Shown: positions 54,619-63,247 of the stretch, one piece after another
Layout: every line of letters begins with the position of its first letter
Numbering within the stretch: position 1 is the first letter of the stretch
NCBI RefSeq assembly: GCF_005298075.1
Contig: NZ_SZZH01000001.1
Location: 1,302,001 to 1,366,000 of the forward strand
Direction: 5' to 3'
Source of the DNA: Nakamurella flava
Lineage (GTDB): Bacteria > Actinomycetota > Actinomycetes > Mycobacteriales > Nakamurellaceae
DNA length: 64,000 nt
The notes under the pieces: generated by a model
The model's database searches: none
Told to the model about the DNA's origin: nothing
The model's input: only the letters and a program-made list of their open reading frames with translations
Program-made: the position numbers and the translations under genes

Positions 54619-55266
54619 ATGCCCTCCCCCTCCCGTCCCCGTCAGCGCCGCTCGGTGTTCCGCCTGACGGCGGCCGCAGCCGTGGTCGCCGCGACCGTCA
54701 TCACCGTGAGTGCCTGTGGCGCGTCCGTGACCGGCGCACCGCAACCGAATGCTGCGGCCGTGACCACGACGGTCGCCCCGCCGACGACCTCCGAGCCGTC
54801 GACGACCGCGCGCACGTCGGCGACCAGTACCCGTCCGACGACCGCGCGTCCCACCGCGCCGAGTGACCCGACGGATCTGACCGAGTTGACCGACCCGACC
54901 GAGCTGAGCGACATCACGGCACCGACCGATCTGACGATCCCCACCGATCTCGGGTCGATCCCCGGGTTCTCGGAAGAATGCACCTCGGTCTCGATCGCCT
55001 ACCTCACGATCGCTGTCGCACCGTTGAGCGCGCTCGGCGGGACGGGCCAGTTCGACGACACCGAACTGCAGAAGGCATTGTCCGATCTGGACGCATCCGG
55101 CCAGATCCCGGACGCGCTGACCGCCGATTTTCAGACCCTGAGCCAGATCTCGGCTCAAGCGGCGGGGGGCAGTCTCGAACAGGCTGGCGACTTGTTGAGC
55201 AGTGCCGAGTTCACCACGGCCAGCGAGCACGTCAACACCTGGATCGAGACCAACTGCGGTAGCTGA
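54619..55266 (+). CDS. Secreted lipoprotein of unknown function
   Basis: The 215-residue precursor has basic residues, a hydrophobic helix and a lipobox (ITVSACGAS; Cys about residue 34). A Thr/Ser/Pro-rich linker with repeated DLTE/LTDPTE units follows (about 50-110), then a helical domain with two cysteines (EECTSVS and the C-terminal TNCGS). ATG 54619 with CAGGAG upstream is used; the longer frame to 54511 lacks a site. It has the same architecture as the lipoprotein at 7268-8020. No function can be assigned. Confidence 0.8.
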   Translation: MPSPSRPRQRRSVFRLTAAAAVVAATVITVSACGASVTGAPQPNAAAVTTTVAPPTTSEPSTTARTSATSTRPTTARPTAPSDPTDLTELTDPTELSDITAPTDLTIPTDLGSIPGFSEECTSVSIAYLTIAVAPLSALGGTGQFDDTELQKALSDLDASGQIPDALTADFQTLSQISAQAAGGSLEQAGDLLSSAEFTTASEHVNTWIETNCGS

Positions 55267-55278
55267 CCTGCGCCCCCG

Positions 55279-55319
55279 ATGACGAGAGCCCCCGACCTGC
55301 GGTCGGGGGCTCTCGTCAT
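55279..55319. terminator. Perfect 18-bp bidirectional terminator
   Basis: ATGACGAGAGCCCCCGAC (55279-55296) pairs without mismatch with bases 55302-55319 around the loop CTGCG. It lies between the convergent lipoprotein and clpX genes and should stop both. Confidence 0.92.
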
Positions 55320-55350
55320 GTCGGTCGGCGCCGGGCGGGCGCCGGGTCGA

Positions 55351-56619
55351 TCAGGCCGATTTCTCCCGTGGGGCCCGCTTGGGCTGCCGAGGCACGATGG
55401 TCGGATAGACGTTGGAGCGAACGGTCTCGGCGGTGACGACCACCCGCTCGACGTCGTCACGGCCGGGCACCTCGTACATGGCCGGGAGGAGGACCTCCTC
55501 CATGATCGCGCGCAGACCGCGGGCGCCGGTGCCCCGCAGGATGGCTTCGTCGGCGATGGCTTCCAGCGCGTCGGGCGCGAATTCCAGCGCCACGCCGTCC
55601 ATGTCGAACAACCGCTGGTACTGCTTGGACAGCGCGTCCCGCGGCTCGGTGAGGATCTTGACCAGGGACTCCTTGTCGAGGTTCGTCACCGACGCCACGA
55701 CGGGCAGCCGGCCGATGAACTCGGGGATGAGTCCGAACTTGATGAGGTCCTCGGGCATGACGTCGGCGAAGACGTCGGAGCCGTCGATCTCGAACTTGCT
55801 GCGGACCTCCGCGCCGAACCCGAGGCCCCGCTTGCCGACCCGCTCACCGATGATCTTGTCCAGTCCGGCGAACGCACCGGCCACGATGAACAGCACGTTC
55901 GTCGTGTCGATCTGGATGAACTCCTGGTGCGGGTGCTTGCGTCCGCCCTGCGGCGGCACCGAGGCCTGCGTGCCTTCGAGGATCTTCAGCAGCGCCTGCT
56001 GCACGCCCTCCCCGGAGACGTCACGGGTGATGGACGGGTTCTCGGACTTGCGCGCGATCTTGTCGACCTCGTCGATGTAGACGATGCCGGTCTCGGCCCG
56101 TTTCACGTCGTAGTCGGCCGCCTGGATCAGCTTGAGCAGGATGTTCTCGACGTCCTCGCCCACGTACCCGGCCTCCGTGAGCGCGGTCGCGTCCGCGATG
56201 GCGAACGGGACGTTGAGCATCTTGGCCAGCGTCTGGGCGAGGTAGGTCTTGCCGCAACCGGTGGGGCCGAGCATCAGGATGTTGGACTTGGCCAGCTCGA
56301 CCGGCTCGGGCCCGCGGTCGGGGCCGGCCTGGATCCGCTTGTAGTGGTTGTAGACGGCGACGGACAACGCCTTCTTGGCGGTGTCCTGACCGATGACGTA
56401 CTGGTCGAGGTACTCACGGATGGCCGTGGGCTTCGGCAGCTCGTCGAGCTTGACCTCGCTGGTCTCGGCCAGCTCTTCCTCGATGATCTCGTTGCAGAGA
56501 TCGATGCATTCGTCGCAGATGTAGACGCCGGGGCCGGCGATGAGCTTGCGGACCTGCTTCTGGCTCTTCCCGCAGAAAGAGCACTTCAGCAGATCGCCTC
56601 CGTCGCCGATGCGTGCCAT
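55351..56619 (-). CDS. clpX: ATP-dependent Clp protease ATP-binding subunit ClpX
   Basis: The 422-residue AAA+ unfoldase feeds substrates to ClpP. The N-terminal zinc-binding domain has [11 protein letters not shown] and [10 protein letters not shown]. The AAA+ core shows Walker [17 protein letters not shown], Walker [13 protein letters not shown], the [11 protein letters not shown] segment and sensor 2 [13 protein letters not shown]. The ClpP-binding loop region reads LGFGAEV, near the usual IGF position. ATG 56619 is the canonical start ([13 protein letters not shown]); the open frame beyond is spurious. It follows clpP2 after 232 bases that include a large hairpin. Confidence 0.97.
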   Translation of the reverse strand: MARIGDGGDLLKCSFCGKSQKQVRKLIAGPGVYICDECIDLCNEIIEEELAETSEVKLDELPKPTAIREYLDQYVIGQDTAKKALSVAVYNHYKRIQAGPDRGPEPVELAKSNILMLGPTGCGKTYLAQTLAKMLNVPFAIADATALTEAGYVGEDVENILLKLIQAADYDVKRAETGIVYIDEVDKIARKSENPSITRDVSGEGVQQALLKILEGTQASVPPQGGRKHPHQEFIQIDTTNVLFIVAGAFAGLDKIIGERVGKRGLGFGAEVRSKFEIDGSDVFADVMPEDLIKFGLIPEFIGRLPVVASVTNLDKESLVKILTEPRDALSKQYQRLFDMDGVALEFAPDALEAIADEAILRGTGARGLRAIMEEVLLPAMYEVPGRDDVERVVVTAETVRSNVYPTIVPRQPKRAPREKSA

Positions 56620-56780
56620 GTGCCCCTCGATCTGTTGGACGGTCTGGACCTGGGACGTTACCCGGTGGTCATGCCCGGACGGCGGTGATGACACCCCGAC
56701 ACGACCACCAGGGTATCCGCCCGGTGGGGCGGCGGGCAGGTGAAATACCGGCCGGCCGCGAACGTTCACTGGTAGGAGAA

Positions 56781-56838
56781 GGGCCCCGCCGCGTTCCCCG
56801 GCGATGCTGGTGCCGCGCGAGGGAATGCGGTGGGGCCC
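56781..56838 (-). terminator. Imperfect hairpin after clpP2
   Basis: GGGCCCCGCCGCGTTCCC (56781-56798) pairs, with two mismatches, with bases 56821-56838 across a 22-base loop. It lies just after the clpP2 stop and may end or attenuate transcription into clpX. Confidence 0.5.
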
Positions 56839-56851
56839 CGATCGGACTTGC

Positions 56852-57514
56852 TCAGACCTCGAGCTTGCGGTAGCCGAGGACCTCGTCGACCAGGCCGTAG
56901 TCCTTGGCCTCCTGGGCGGTGAGGATCTTGTCCCGGTCGATGTCCTTGCGGACCTCCTCGGGCGTCTTGTTGGAGTGCCGCGACAGGATCTCTTCGAGCG
57001 CGGACCGCATACGGCCGATCTCCGCGGCCTGGATCTCCAGGTCGGACACCTGGCCGTAGACACCTTCGGTGGCCGGCTGGTGGATGAGGATCCGCGAGTT
57101 CGGCAGCGCCAGACGCCGGCCGGGGGTGCCGGCGGCGAGCAGCACGGCGGCGGCCGAGGCCGCCTGACCCAGGCACACCGTCTGGATGTGCGGGCGGACG
57201 AACTGCATGGTGTCGTAGATCGCCGTCATGGACGTGAACGAGCCACCCGGCGAGTTGATGTACATGATGATCTCGCGGTCCGGGTCGGTGGACTCCAGCG
57301 TCAGCAGCTGGGCCATGACGTCGTTCGCGGACGCGTCGTCGATCTGCACGCCGAGGAAGATGATGCGCTCCTCGAAGAGCTTGTTGTAGGGGTTGGATTC
57401 CTTGACGCCGTAGCTGGTGCGCTCGACGAAGGACGGCAGGATGTAGCGGGCCTGCGGCATGTTCAGGGCGTTGCCGTGGGCCAGGCCCTGGGGACCGCGC
57501 ATGTTCGAGTTCAT
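56852..57514 (-). CDS. clpP2: ATP-dependent Clp protease proteolytic subunit 2
   Basis: The 220-residue serine protease has the catalytic Ser in [13 protein letters not shown], His in [11 protein letters not shown] and Asp in [30 protein letters not shown] and [12 protein letters not shown] are typical. ATG 57514 has GAGGAAGA upstream. It lies 25 bases after clpP1, and in actinobacteria the two form one mixed ClpP1P2 tetradecamer that works with ClpX and ClpC1. Confidence 0.96.
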   Translation of the reverse strand: MNSNMRGPQGLAHGNALNMPQARYILPSFVERTSYGVKESNPYNKLFEERIIFLGVQIDDASANDVMAQLLTLESTDPDREIIMYINSPGGSFTSMTAIYDTMQFVRPHIQTVCLGQAASAAAVLLAAGTPGRRLALPNSRILIHQPATEGVYGQVSDLEIQAAEIGRMRSALEEILSRHSNKTPEEVRKDIDRDKILTAQEAKDYGLVDEVLGYRKLEV

Positions 57515-57539
57515 CTGTGGTGTCTTCCTCGGGTGCTGG

Positions 57540-58217
57540 TCAGTTGCCGGGCGGGGTGCTGGCCGGATTCTGCGAAGCACGGGCCACGACCTTGTCGATG
57601 AACCCGTACTCCAGCGCCTCCTGGGCGGTGAACCAGCGGTCGCGGTCCTGGTCGATCTCGATGCGCTCGAGCGGCTGGCCGGTGTGCAGCGACTGCAGCT
57701 CGGTGAGCTCACGCTTGGACTTGATCAGCATGTCCGCCTGGATGGCGATGTCCGCGGCGGTACCGCCGACGCCGGCGCTCGGCTGGTGCATGAGGATGCG
57801 TGTGTGCGGCAGGGCGGCGCGCTTGCCCTTGGCCCCCGCGGTGAGCAGGAACTGGCCCATGGAGGCGGCCAGGCCCATCGCGGTGGTGGCGACGTCCGGC
57901 TCGATGAGCATCATCGTGTCGTAGATGGCCATCCCCGCGGTGACGCTGCCCCCGGGCGAGTTGATGTAGAGGGTGATGTCCTTCTCGGGATCCTCCGCGG
58001 CGAGCAGCAGCAGCTGCGCGGTGATCTCGTTGGCGTTGGTGTCCCGCACCTCGGATCCGAGGATGATGATCCGCTCCCGGAGCAGACGCTCGGAGACCGA
58101 GTCGGACAGCGACAGGCCGGGGGTGCCGCGCATCAGCGGGGCGGACAGGCCGGGGACGGCGGACTCCAGCTTGCGCAGGGGTTCGGGCACCCGCGCCTGC
58201 GAATGGCGGTCGCTCAC
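57540..58217 (-). CDS. clpP1: ATP-dependent Clp protease proteolytic subunit 1
   Basis: The 225-residue peptidase has catalytic Ser in [15 protein letters not shown], His in [13 protein letters not shown] and Asp in [21 protein letters not shown] 58217 is used because AAGGAGAG lies directly ahead. The N-terminal extension before the conserved [10 protein letters not shown] is about 45 residues, longer than in most ClpP1. The C-terminal tail is Pro/Ser/Thr-rich. It is the first gene of the clpP1-clpP2 pair, separated from tig by a terminator. Confidence 0.96.
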   Translation of the reverse strand: MSDRHSQARVPEPLRKLESAVPGLSAPLMRGTPGLSLSDSVSERLLRERIIILGSEVRDTNANEITAQLLLLAAEDPEKDITLYINSPGGSVTAGMAIYDTMMLIEPDVATTAMGLAASMGQFLLTAGAKGKRAALPHTRILMHQPSAGVGGTAADIAIQADMLIKSKRELTELQSLHTGQPLERIEIDQDRDRWFTAQEALEYGFIDKVVARASQNPASTPPGN

Positions 58218-58354
58218 TGCACTCTCCTTCTGGTGTGGCGCCGATGACCGGGTCCGGTTCGATCGGGATCCGGGCGAGAGCCGGGCGTCGGCCCCGAGGG
58301 GACGACCCGGCTGCACCATCGCGCGCCGTACGTTGTCCCGACAGTAACGACAGA

Positions 58355-58381
58355 CCCCCGGCCTACCGTGGTAGCCGGGGG
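58355..58381 (-). terminator. Terminator between tig and clpP1
   Basis: CCCCCGGC (58355-58362) pairs with GCCGGGGG (58374-58381), with TACC/GGTA continuing the stem after one bulged base. It follows the tig stop by about 35 bases and lies before clpP1, so the two are probably separate units. Confidence 0.75.
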
Positions 58382-58415
58382 CCTGTTCGCTGACGGCGTG
58401 ACCTTGCGCCGCAGG

Positions 58416-59849
58416 TCAGCGCTCGGTGTCGGCGGCCTTGTCCTCGGCCGGGGCGGACTCGGCCTCATCGGTACCAGCCTGATCGACCGCGGTGTCCTCC
58501 GGGGCCTCGACCTCGTCAGCCGGGACCTCCTCGACACCGAACAGGGCGGCGATGTCGACAGTGGCTCCGGAGGCGTCGGTGACGGTGGCCTGCTCGACGG
58601 CGGTGGCCAGCGCCTTCCCCCGGCGCACGTCGGCGAAGATCGCGCCGACCTGGTTGCCCTGGGTGACCCGCTGGAAGTACTGGTCGGGCGACATACCGAG
58701 CTGCTGGGCGTTGAACATCACACGCTCGACGAACTCGGACTGGTCGACCTGCACGTCGTTCTGCTCGGCCAGGGCGTCCAGCAGCAGCTGGGTCTGCACG
58801 GCCTTGACGGCGGACTCGCGGACCTCGGTGTCGAACTCCTCGCGGCTCTGGCCCTGCTTCTCCAGGTAGGCGGCGAAGGCGTCTTCGTTGTGGTCGAAGG
58901 AGTGCACCGCGTCGTGCTGACGGGCCTCGACCTCGGCCTTGACGACGCTCTCCGGGGCCGGAATGTCGGCGGTGGCCAGGAGGGCCTCCAGCACCTTGTC
59001 CCGGGCCTCGATGCCCTGCTCGCGTCCCTTGACCCGGCGGATCTTCTCGGTCAGGTCCGCCCGCAGCTCCTCGACCGTGTCGAACTCGCTGGCCAGCTGG
59101 GCGAAGTCCTCGTCCACCTCGGGCAGCTCGCGGCTGCTCACCTTCTGGACGGTGACGGTGACCTGGACCTCCTGGCCGGCGTGGGGGCCGGCGACCAGGG
59201 CGGTGGTGAAGGTGGCGGACTCGCCGGCACCCAGTCCGCTGACGGCGTCGTCGAGGCCGTCGATGAGGTCACCGGAGCCGACCTTGTAGGTCAGGCCGTC
59301 GGCGGTGGCGTCGGCCAGGATCTCGCCGTTGCGCTCGGCGGACAGGTCGATGGTGACCAGGTCGCCCTCGTCGGCGGCCCGCTCGACCTCGGTCACGGTG
59401 GCGAAGCGGTCGCGCAGCGCCTCGACCTGCTCCTCGACATCGCCGTCGGCGACCTCGACGTCGGCCACCTCGACGGAGACGGTGGACGGGTCCGGGACGG
59501 TGAACTCCGGTCGGACGTCGACCTCGGCGGTGAACTCGAGGGTCTCGCCGTCCTCGATGCGGGTGACCTCGATCTCCGGCTGTCCGATGACCGACAGATT
59601 GGCCTCGCTGATCGCCTCGCCGTACTTGGCCGGAACGGCCTCGTTGACGACCTCGGACAGCACCGCGCCACGGCCGAGGCGGGCGTCGAGGATGCGGGCC
59701 GGGACCTTACCGGGGCGGAAGCCCGGGATACGGACCTGACCGGCGAGGGCCTTGTAGGCCTTGTCGAACTGGGGCTTCAGTTCGTCGAACGGAACCTCGA
59801 CGTTGATCTTGACGCGGGTCGGGTTCAGCTGTTCGACGGTGCTCTTCAC
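58416..59849 (-). CDS. tig: Trigger factor
   Basis: The 477-residue ribosome-bound chaperone and peptidyl-prolyl isomerase has an N-terminal ribosome-binding domain with the loop FRPGKVPARIL (signature GFRPGKVP). A PPIase domain follows (about 150-245; ADEGDLVTIDLSAERNGE, GLGAGESATFT), then a helical C-terminal domain. An acidic tail of about 55 Glu/Asp/Ala residues is longer than usual. GTG 59849 has GAGGAG upstream and gives VKSTVEQLNPTRVKINVEV, the normal N-terminus. TAGACT at 59984-59979 is a possible -10. Confidence 0.96.
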   Translation of the reverse strand: MKSTVEQLNPTRVKINVEVPFDELKPQFDKAYKALAGQVRIPGFRPGKVPARILDARLGRGAVLSEVVNEAVPAKYGEAISEANLSVIGQPEIEVTRIEDGETLEFTAEVDVRPEFTVPDPSTVSVEVADVEVADGDVEEQVEALRDRFATVTEVERAADEGDLVTIDLSAERNGEILADATADGLTYKVGSGDLIDGLDDAVSGLGAGESATFTTALVAGPHAGQEVQVTVTVQKVSSRELPEVDEDFAQLASEFDTVEELRADLTEKIRRVKGREQGIEARDKVLEALLATADIPAPESVVKAEVEARQHDAVHSFDHNEDAFAAYLEKQGQSREEFDTEVRESAVKAVQTQLLLDALAEQNDVQVDQSEFVERVMFNAQQLGMSPDQYFQRVTQGNQVGAIFADVRRGKALATAVEQATVTDASGATVDIAALFGVEEVPADEVEAPEDTAVDQAGTDEAESAPAEDKAADTER

Positions 59850-60093
59850 GGTGGGATTACTCCTCGGACGGGTATCGGCAGGCTGCCGCAGGGTCGTGGG
59901 CCGGCTTGGGTCGGCCCGCGGTACGCCCCCGTCCACGACGGCGGCGGACGGTGCACGAACCGGGCACAGCCGCGGCCGAGTCTAGAGCGTTCCGCGAAAC
60001 CGGGAGGACATCTGCGCCTGCGTTCGACGGAGTCGGGCGACTGGACGCGGAGACAGCATGAGCGGGCCACTTGTGAGCCGCGCGAGCATTCGG

Positions 60094-60370
60094 TGGTCGG
60101 GGTGACAGAATTCGAACCTGCGACGTCCTGCTCCCCGACGACTCGGCCGCGCGGGTGTTCGGTGGTCGGGGTGACAGGATGTGAACCTGCGACATCCTGC
60201 TCCCCGACGACTCGGCCGCGCAGGTGTTCGGTGGTCGGGGTGACAGGATGTGAACCTGCGACATCCTGCTCCCCGACGACTCGGCCGCGCAGGTGTTCAC
60301 TGGTCGGGGTGACAGGATGTGAACCTGCGACATCCTGCTCCCCGGACGACTCGGCCGCGCGGGTGTTCGT
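60094..60370 (-). repeat. Tandem array of four tRNA-Pro 3'-half-derived units
   Basis: Units start at 60094, 60163, 60232 and 60301 (69, 69, 69 and 70 bases) and run straight into tRNA-Pro at 60371. In minus orientation each holds a 26-28 base spacer, then the tRNA from the anticodon-stem 3' side through T-arm, acceptor strand and CCA. The 5' half of the tRNA is missing. Units 2 and 3 differ from each other at few or no positions; unit 1 is the most diverged; unit 4 has one extra base. In units 2-4 a single change (TTCAAAT to TTCACAT) makes CAGGATGT and ACATCCTG fully complementary, and GTCGGGG/CCCCGAC closes the stem in units 1-3. Sequence left of 60094 (GCCGCGCGAGCATTCGG) resembles the spacer, so a further unit may have decayed. 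Confidence 0.9.
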
Positions 60371-60447
<77 letters not shown>

Positions 60448-60494
60448 GCGAAGGGCCGGTCCGCGACCGGTGGGACAGCGGGGGCCATTCGTTG

Positions 60495-60565
60495 AGCGGG
60501 CGACGAGAATCGAACTCGCATCATCAGTTTGGAAGACTGAGGCTTTACCACTAAGCTACGCCCGC
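60495..60565 (-). tRNA. tRNA-Gly (anticodon TCC)
   Basis: The minus strand folds into a 71-base cloverleaf. The acceptor is GCGGGCG/CGCCCGC, the anticodon stem TCAGT/ACTGA with loop CTTCCAA, and the T arm GCGAG/CTCGT with loop TTCGATT. The discriminator is T, and CCA is not encoded, unlike the neighbouring tRNA-Pro. Confidence 0.95.
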
Positions 60566-60663
60566 ATTTGCGCCGCCGGACTCACGTTCCGGACGATGCA
60601 GAGAACATCGTAGCCCATCGAGCGAATTCCCCGGCTCACGCTCCCGCATCAGCCGCGAACGCT

Positions 60664-60680
60664 GTGACACTGACCGTCAC
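60664..60680. promoter_or_regulatory. Dyad upstream of cydA
   Basis: GTGAC-N7-GTCAC lies 46-62 bases before the cydA start, a plausible operator position. The spacing fits neither the CRP (N6) nor the Rex consensus. Regulator unknown. Confidence 0.3.
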
Positions 60681-60725
60681 GGCTGGTTGCGCTCGGTGCC
60701 CGGTCCCGAGTCGGTGGAGTGCCGC

Positions 60726-62180
60726 ATGGACCAGCTCGACCTGGCTCGCATCCAGTTCGCGACCACCAGCATCTACCACTTCCTGTTCGTCCCGGTGACG
60801 ATGGGACTGGCCGTCTGTGTCGCCGTCCTGCACACCCACTGGTATCGCACCGGCCGCGCCGAACCGGCCCGGGTGACCCGGTTCTTCGGTGGACTGCTGC
60901 TGCTGTCGGTGGCGGTCGGCGCGGCGTCCGGTCTGGTCCAGGAGTTCCAGTTCGGGCTCAACTGGTCGCGGTACTCGGTCTTCGTCGGGGACGTGTTCGG
61001 TGCTCCGCTGGCCATGGAGGGTCTGGCCGCGTTCTTCCTGGAGGCCACGTTCCTCGGGCTCTGGTGGTTCGGCTGGTCGGTGCTCCCCCGCCGCGTCCAC
61101 CTGTTCACCGCGTGGATGATCCCGCTGGGCGCGATGCTGTCGGCGGTGTTCATCATGGCCGCCAACTCGTGGATGCAGCATCCGGTCGGCTACGAGATCA
61201 ACCCGGTGACCGGGCGCGCCCAGTTGACCAGCGTCGTCGACCTCTTTGCCAACCGGATCTTCGTCTGGGGCTATCTGCACGTGGTGCTGGTCGCGCTCAG
61301 CTTCGGCGGCACCGTACTCCTGGCGGTCGGGGCCTGGCACTTGCGCCGGGCCGCCCGTGCCCGCCGGGCCGGCACCCCGGACCCAGCCCTGGACGAGCAG
61401 GCCCGGCTGCTTCGCGGCAGCACCAAGGGCGGCCTGTGGCTGATGCTCGTCGCCACCGTCCTGCAGTTCCAGGTCGGTGGGCAGCTCGGCATCAACGAGA
61501 CCACGTTCCAGCCGATGAAGATCGCGGCGGCCGAGGCCAACTGGGACACCTGCTCGCCGTGCTCGTTCTCCGTCCTGCAGATCGGTGGCTTCGATTCCGG
61601 CGAGACGCCGGTGAAGATCATCGAGGTGCCGCACCTGCTGTCGCTGTTGGCCACCGGCAGTTGGGACGGACAGGTGCAGGGCCTGGCGCAGCTCGATGAG
61701 CAGTACAACCAGCAGTACGGTCCCGGCGACTACGTCCCCAACGTCGTCATCCAGTACTTCTCGATGCGGGTGATGGCCTACGGCGCCGGCGGGCTGGCCA
61801 TGCTCGGCCTGTGGGGCGCATTCCTGTTGTGGCGCCGCCGGTTCGACGATTCCCGACTGTTCCTGTGGGTGTCGTCCTGGGTGGTGATCGCACCGTTCGC
61901 GATGGCCACGGCCGGCTGGCTGCTGACCGAGTCGGGCCGGCAACCGTGGCTCGTGCAGGGCCTGTTGCTGACGAAGGACGGGCTGTCGGGTTCCGGCGGT
62001 GCGGGGCAGATCGTCGTCAGTCTTCTCATCGTCGGTGTCCTCTACGCCACCATCGGGATCACCGCCGCGGTGCTGATGATCCGCCACGCGCGGCGGGGTG
62101 TCGGGCCACTGCCGCCTGACGACCAGTCCCCGGGCGACCGCCCGACAACGAGGGCGGCCGGCGCGGCTGCGACCTACTGA
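60726..62180 (+). CDS. cydA: Cytochrome bd ubiquinol/menaquinol oxidase subunit I
   Basis: The 484-residue integral membrane protein carries haems b558, b595 and d and oxidises quinol with O2. It has His18 (TSIYHFLFVPVTMG, axial ligand), MEGLAAFFLEATFLGLWWFG, NSWMQHPVGYEINPVTGRA and the GRQPW motif (ESGRQPWLVQGLL) at the end of the quinol-binding Q-loop region. The Q loop is the short form usual outside Proteobacteria. ATG 60726 has GGTGGAG ahead. cydB follows after 11 bases. No cydDC exporter genes are in the window. Confidence 0.96.
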   Translation: MDQLDLARIQFATTSIYHFLFVPVTMGLAVCVAVLHTHWYRTGRAEPARVTRFFGGLLLLSVAVGAASGLVQEFQFGLNWSRYSVFVGDVFGAPLAMEGLAAFFLEATFLGLWWFGWSVLPRRVHLFTAWMIPLGAMLSAVFIMAANSWMQHPVGYEINPVTGRAQLTSVVDLFANRIFVWGYLHVVLVALSFGGTVLLAVGAWHLRRAARARRAGTPDPALDEQARLLRGSTKGGLWLMLVATVLQFQVGGQLGINETTFQPMKIAAAEANWDTCSPCSFSVLQIGGFDSGETPVKIIEVPHLLSLLATGSWDGQVQGLAQLDEQYNQQYGPGDYVPNVVIQYFSMRVMAYGAGGLAMLGLWGAFLLWRRRFDDSRLFLWVSSWVVIAPFAMATAGWLLTESGRQPWLVQGLLLTKDGLSGSGGAGQIVVSLLIVGVLYATIGITAAVLMIRHARRGVGPLPPDDQSPGDRPTTRAAGAAATY

Positions 62181-62191
62181 CGGAGGACGAC

Positions 62192-63247
62192 ATGGATCTG
62201 CCCACCGTCTGGTTCGTGCTCATCGCCGTCCTGTGGACCGGGTTTTTCGTCCTGGAGGGCTTCGACTTCGGGGTCGGCGCCCTGCACGCCGTGGTCGGCC
62301 GCACCGACGCCGAGCGGCGCAGCGCGCTGTCGGCCATCGGTCCCTGGTGGGACGGCAACGAGGTGTGGCTGGTGGTGCCGGTCGCCGGCACCTTCGCCGC
62401 GTTCCCGCCCTGGTACGGCGCCTGGCTGTCCGGCCAGTACCTCGTTTTCTGGGGCGGACTGGCCGCCCTCATCGTCCGCGGTGTCGCTCTGGAGTTCGGC
62501 AGGCATGCCGACGGGGCGGCGGCCCGGCGGGTGTGGACGGTCCTGCTGTCGGTCGCCTCGCTGCTGGCACCCGCCTTCCTGGGTCTGGCGCTGGGCGATC
62601 TGGTCGCCGGTCTGCCGCTCGACGGGGCGGGCGACCTGGTCGGCGGTGCCGGAGCGGCGTTCACCCCCTACGGCCTCCTGGTGGCCGCGACGCTGACAAT
62701 GCTGTGCCTGGCCCACGGGGCGACATTCCTGACCCTGCGCACCACCGGCACCGTGGAGGGGCGGGCCAGCACGCTGCGTCGCCGGTTGCTGCTGCCGGCG
62801 ACCACGCTCGTCGTGCTGCTGGCGGTCGTGACGGTGGTCGCGCATCGTCCGGGGGCGGTGGCGACCGTCGCCGTGCTGGTTCCGGTGGCTGCGGCAGTCG
62901 TCGCGACCCTGTGGTCGGGGGGCGCGTCCGCGGGCCGGACGTTCGCGGCGTCCGCGGTGGCCATCGGCGGCACGGTGGCCGCGATCTTCGTCGGGCTGTT
63001 CCCCAACGTGCTGGTCTCGACCGATCCGGCGACGACCCTGACCGTCGCCGGGACCGCGGCCAGTCCCTATGCCCTGCAGGTCATGTCGATCACGACCGCC
63101 GTCCTGCTGCCGATCGTGCTGGCCTATCAGGCGTGGGGCTTCTGGGTGTTCCGGGCCCGGGTCAGCGGGTCGTCGCCGGACGGTCCATCGACGAAGGCGT
63201 CAGCAGCAGCAGACTCCGCGGGCCGACCGTCACCCGACCCGCGCTGA
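62192..63247 (+). CDS. cydB: Cytochrome bd oxidase subunit II
   Basis: The 351-residue partner of CydA begins TVWFVLIAVLWTGFFVLEGF and has the conserved GFDFGVGALH, GPWWDGNEVWLVVPVAGTFA and YLVFWGGLAALIVRGVALEF segments within eight to nine helices. The C-terminus is Ser/Pro-rich and cytosolic. GGAGGAC lies before the ATG. Its last 86 bases overlap the 3' end of the convergent glgX gene. Confidence 0.95.
   Translation: MDLPTVWFVLIAVLWTGFFVLEGFDFGVGALHAVVGRTDAERRSALSAIGPWWDGNEVWLVVPVAGTFAAFPPWYGAWLSGQYLVFWGGLAALIVRGVALEFGRHADGAAARRVWTVLLSVASLLAPAFLGLALGDLVAGLPLDGAGDLVGGAGAAFTPYGLLVAATLTMLCLAHGATFLTLRTTGTVEGRASTLRRRLLLPATTLVVLLAVVTVVAHRPGAVATVAVLVPVAAAVVATLWSGGASAGRTFAASAVAIGGTVAAIFVGLFPNVLVSTDPATTLTVAGTAASPYALQVMSITTAVLLPIVLAYQAWGFWVFRARVSGSSPDGPSTKASAAADSAGRPSPDPR

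Noticed and set aside
60094-60370. Possible CRISPR array
   Set aside because: The period is 69 bases, spacers are identical rather than unique, and the repeat is clearly tRNA sequence. No cas gene is near.
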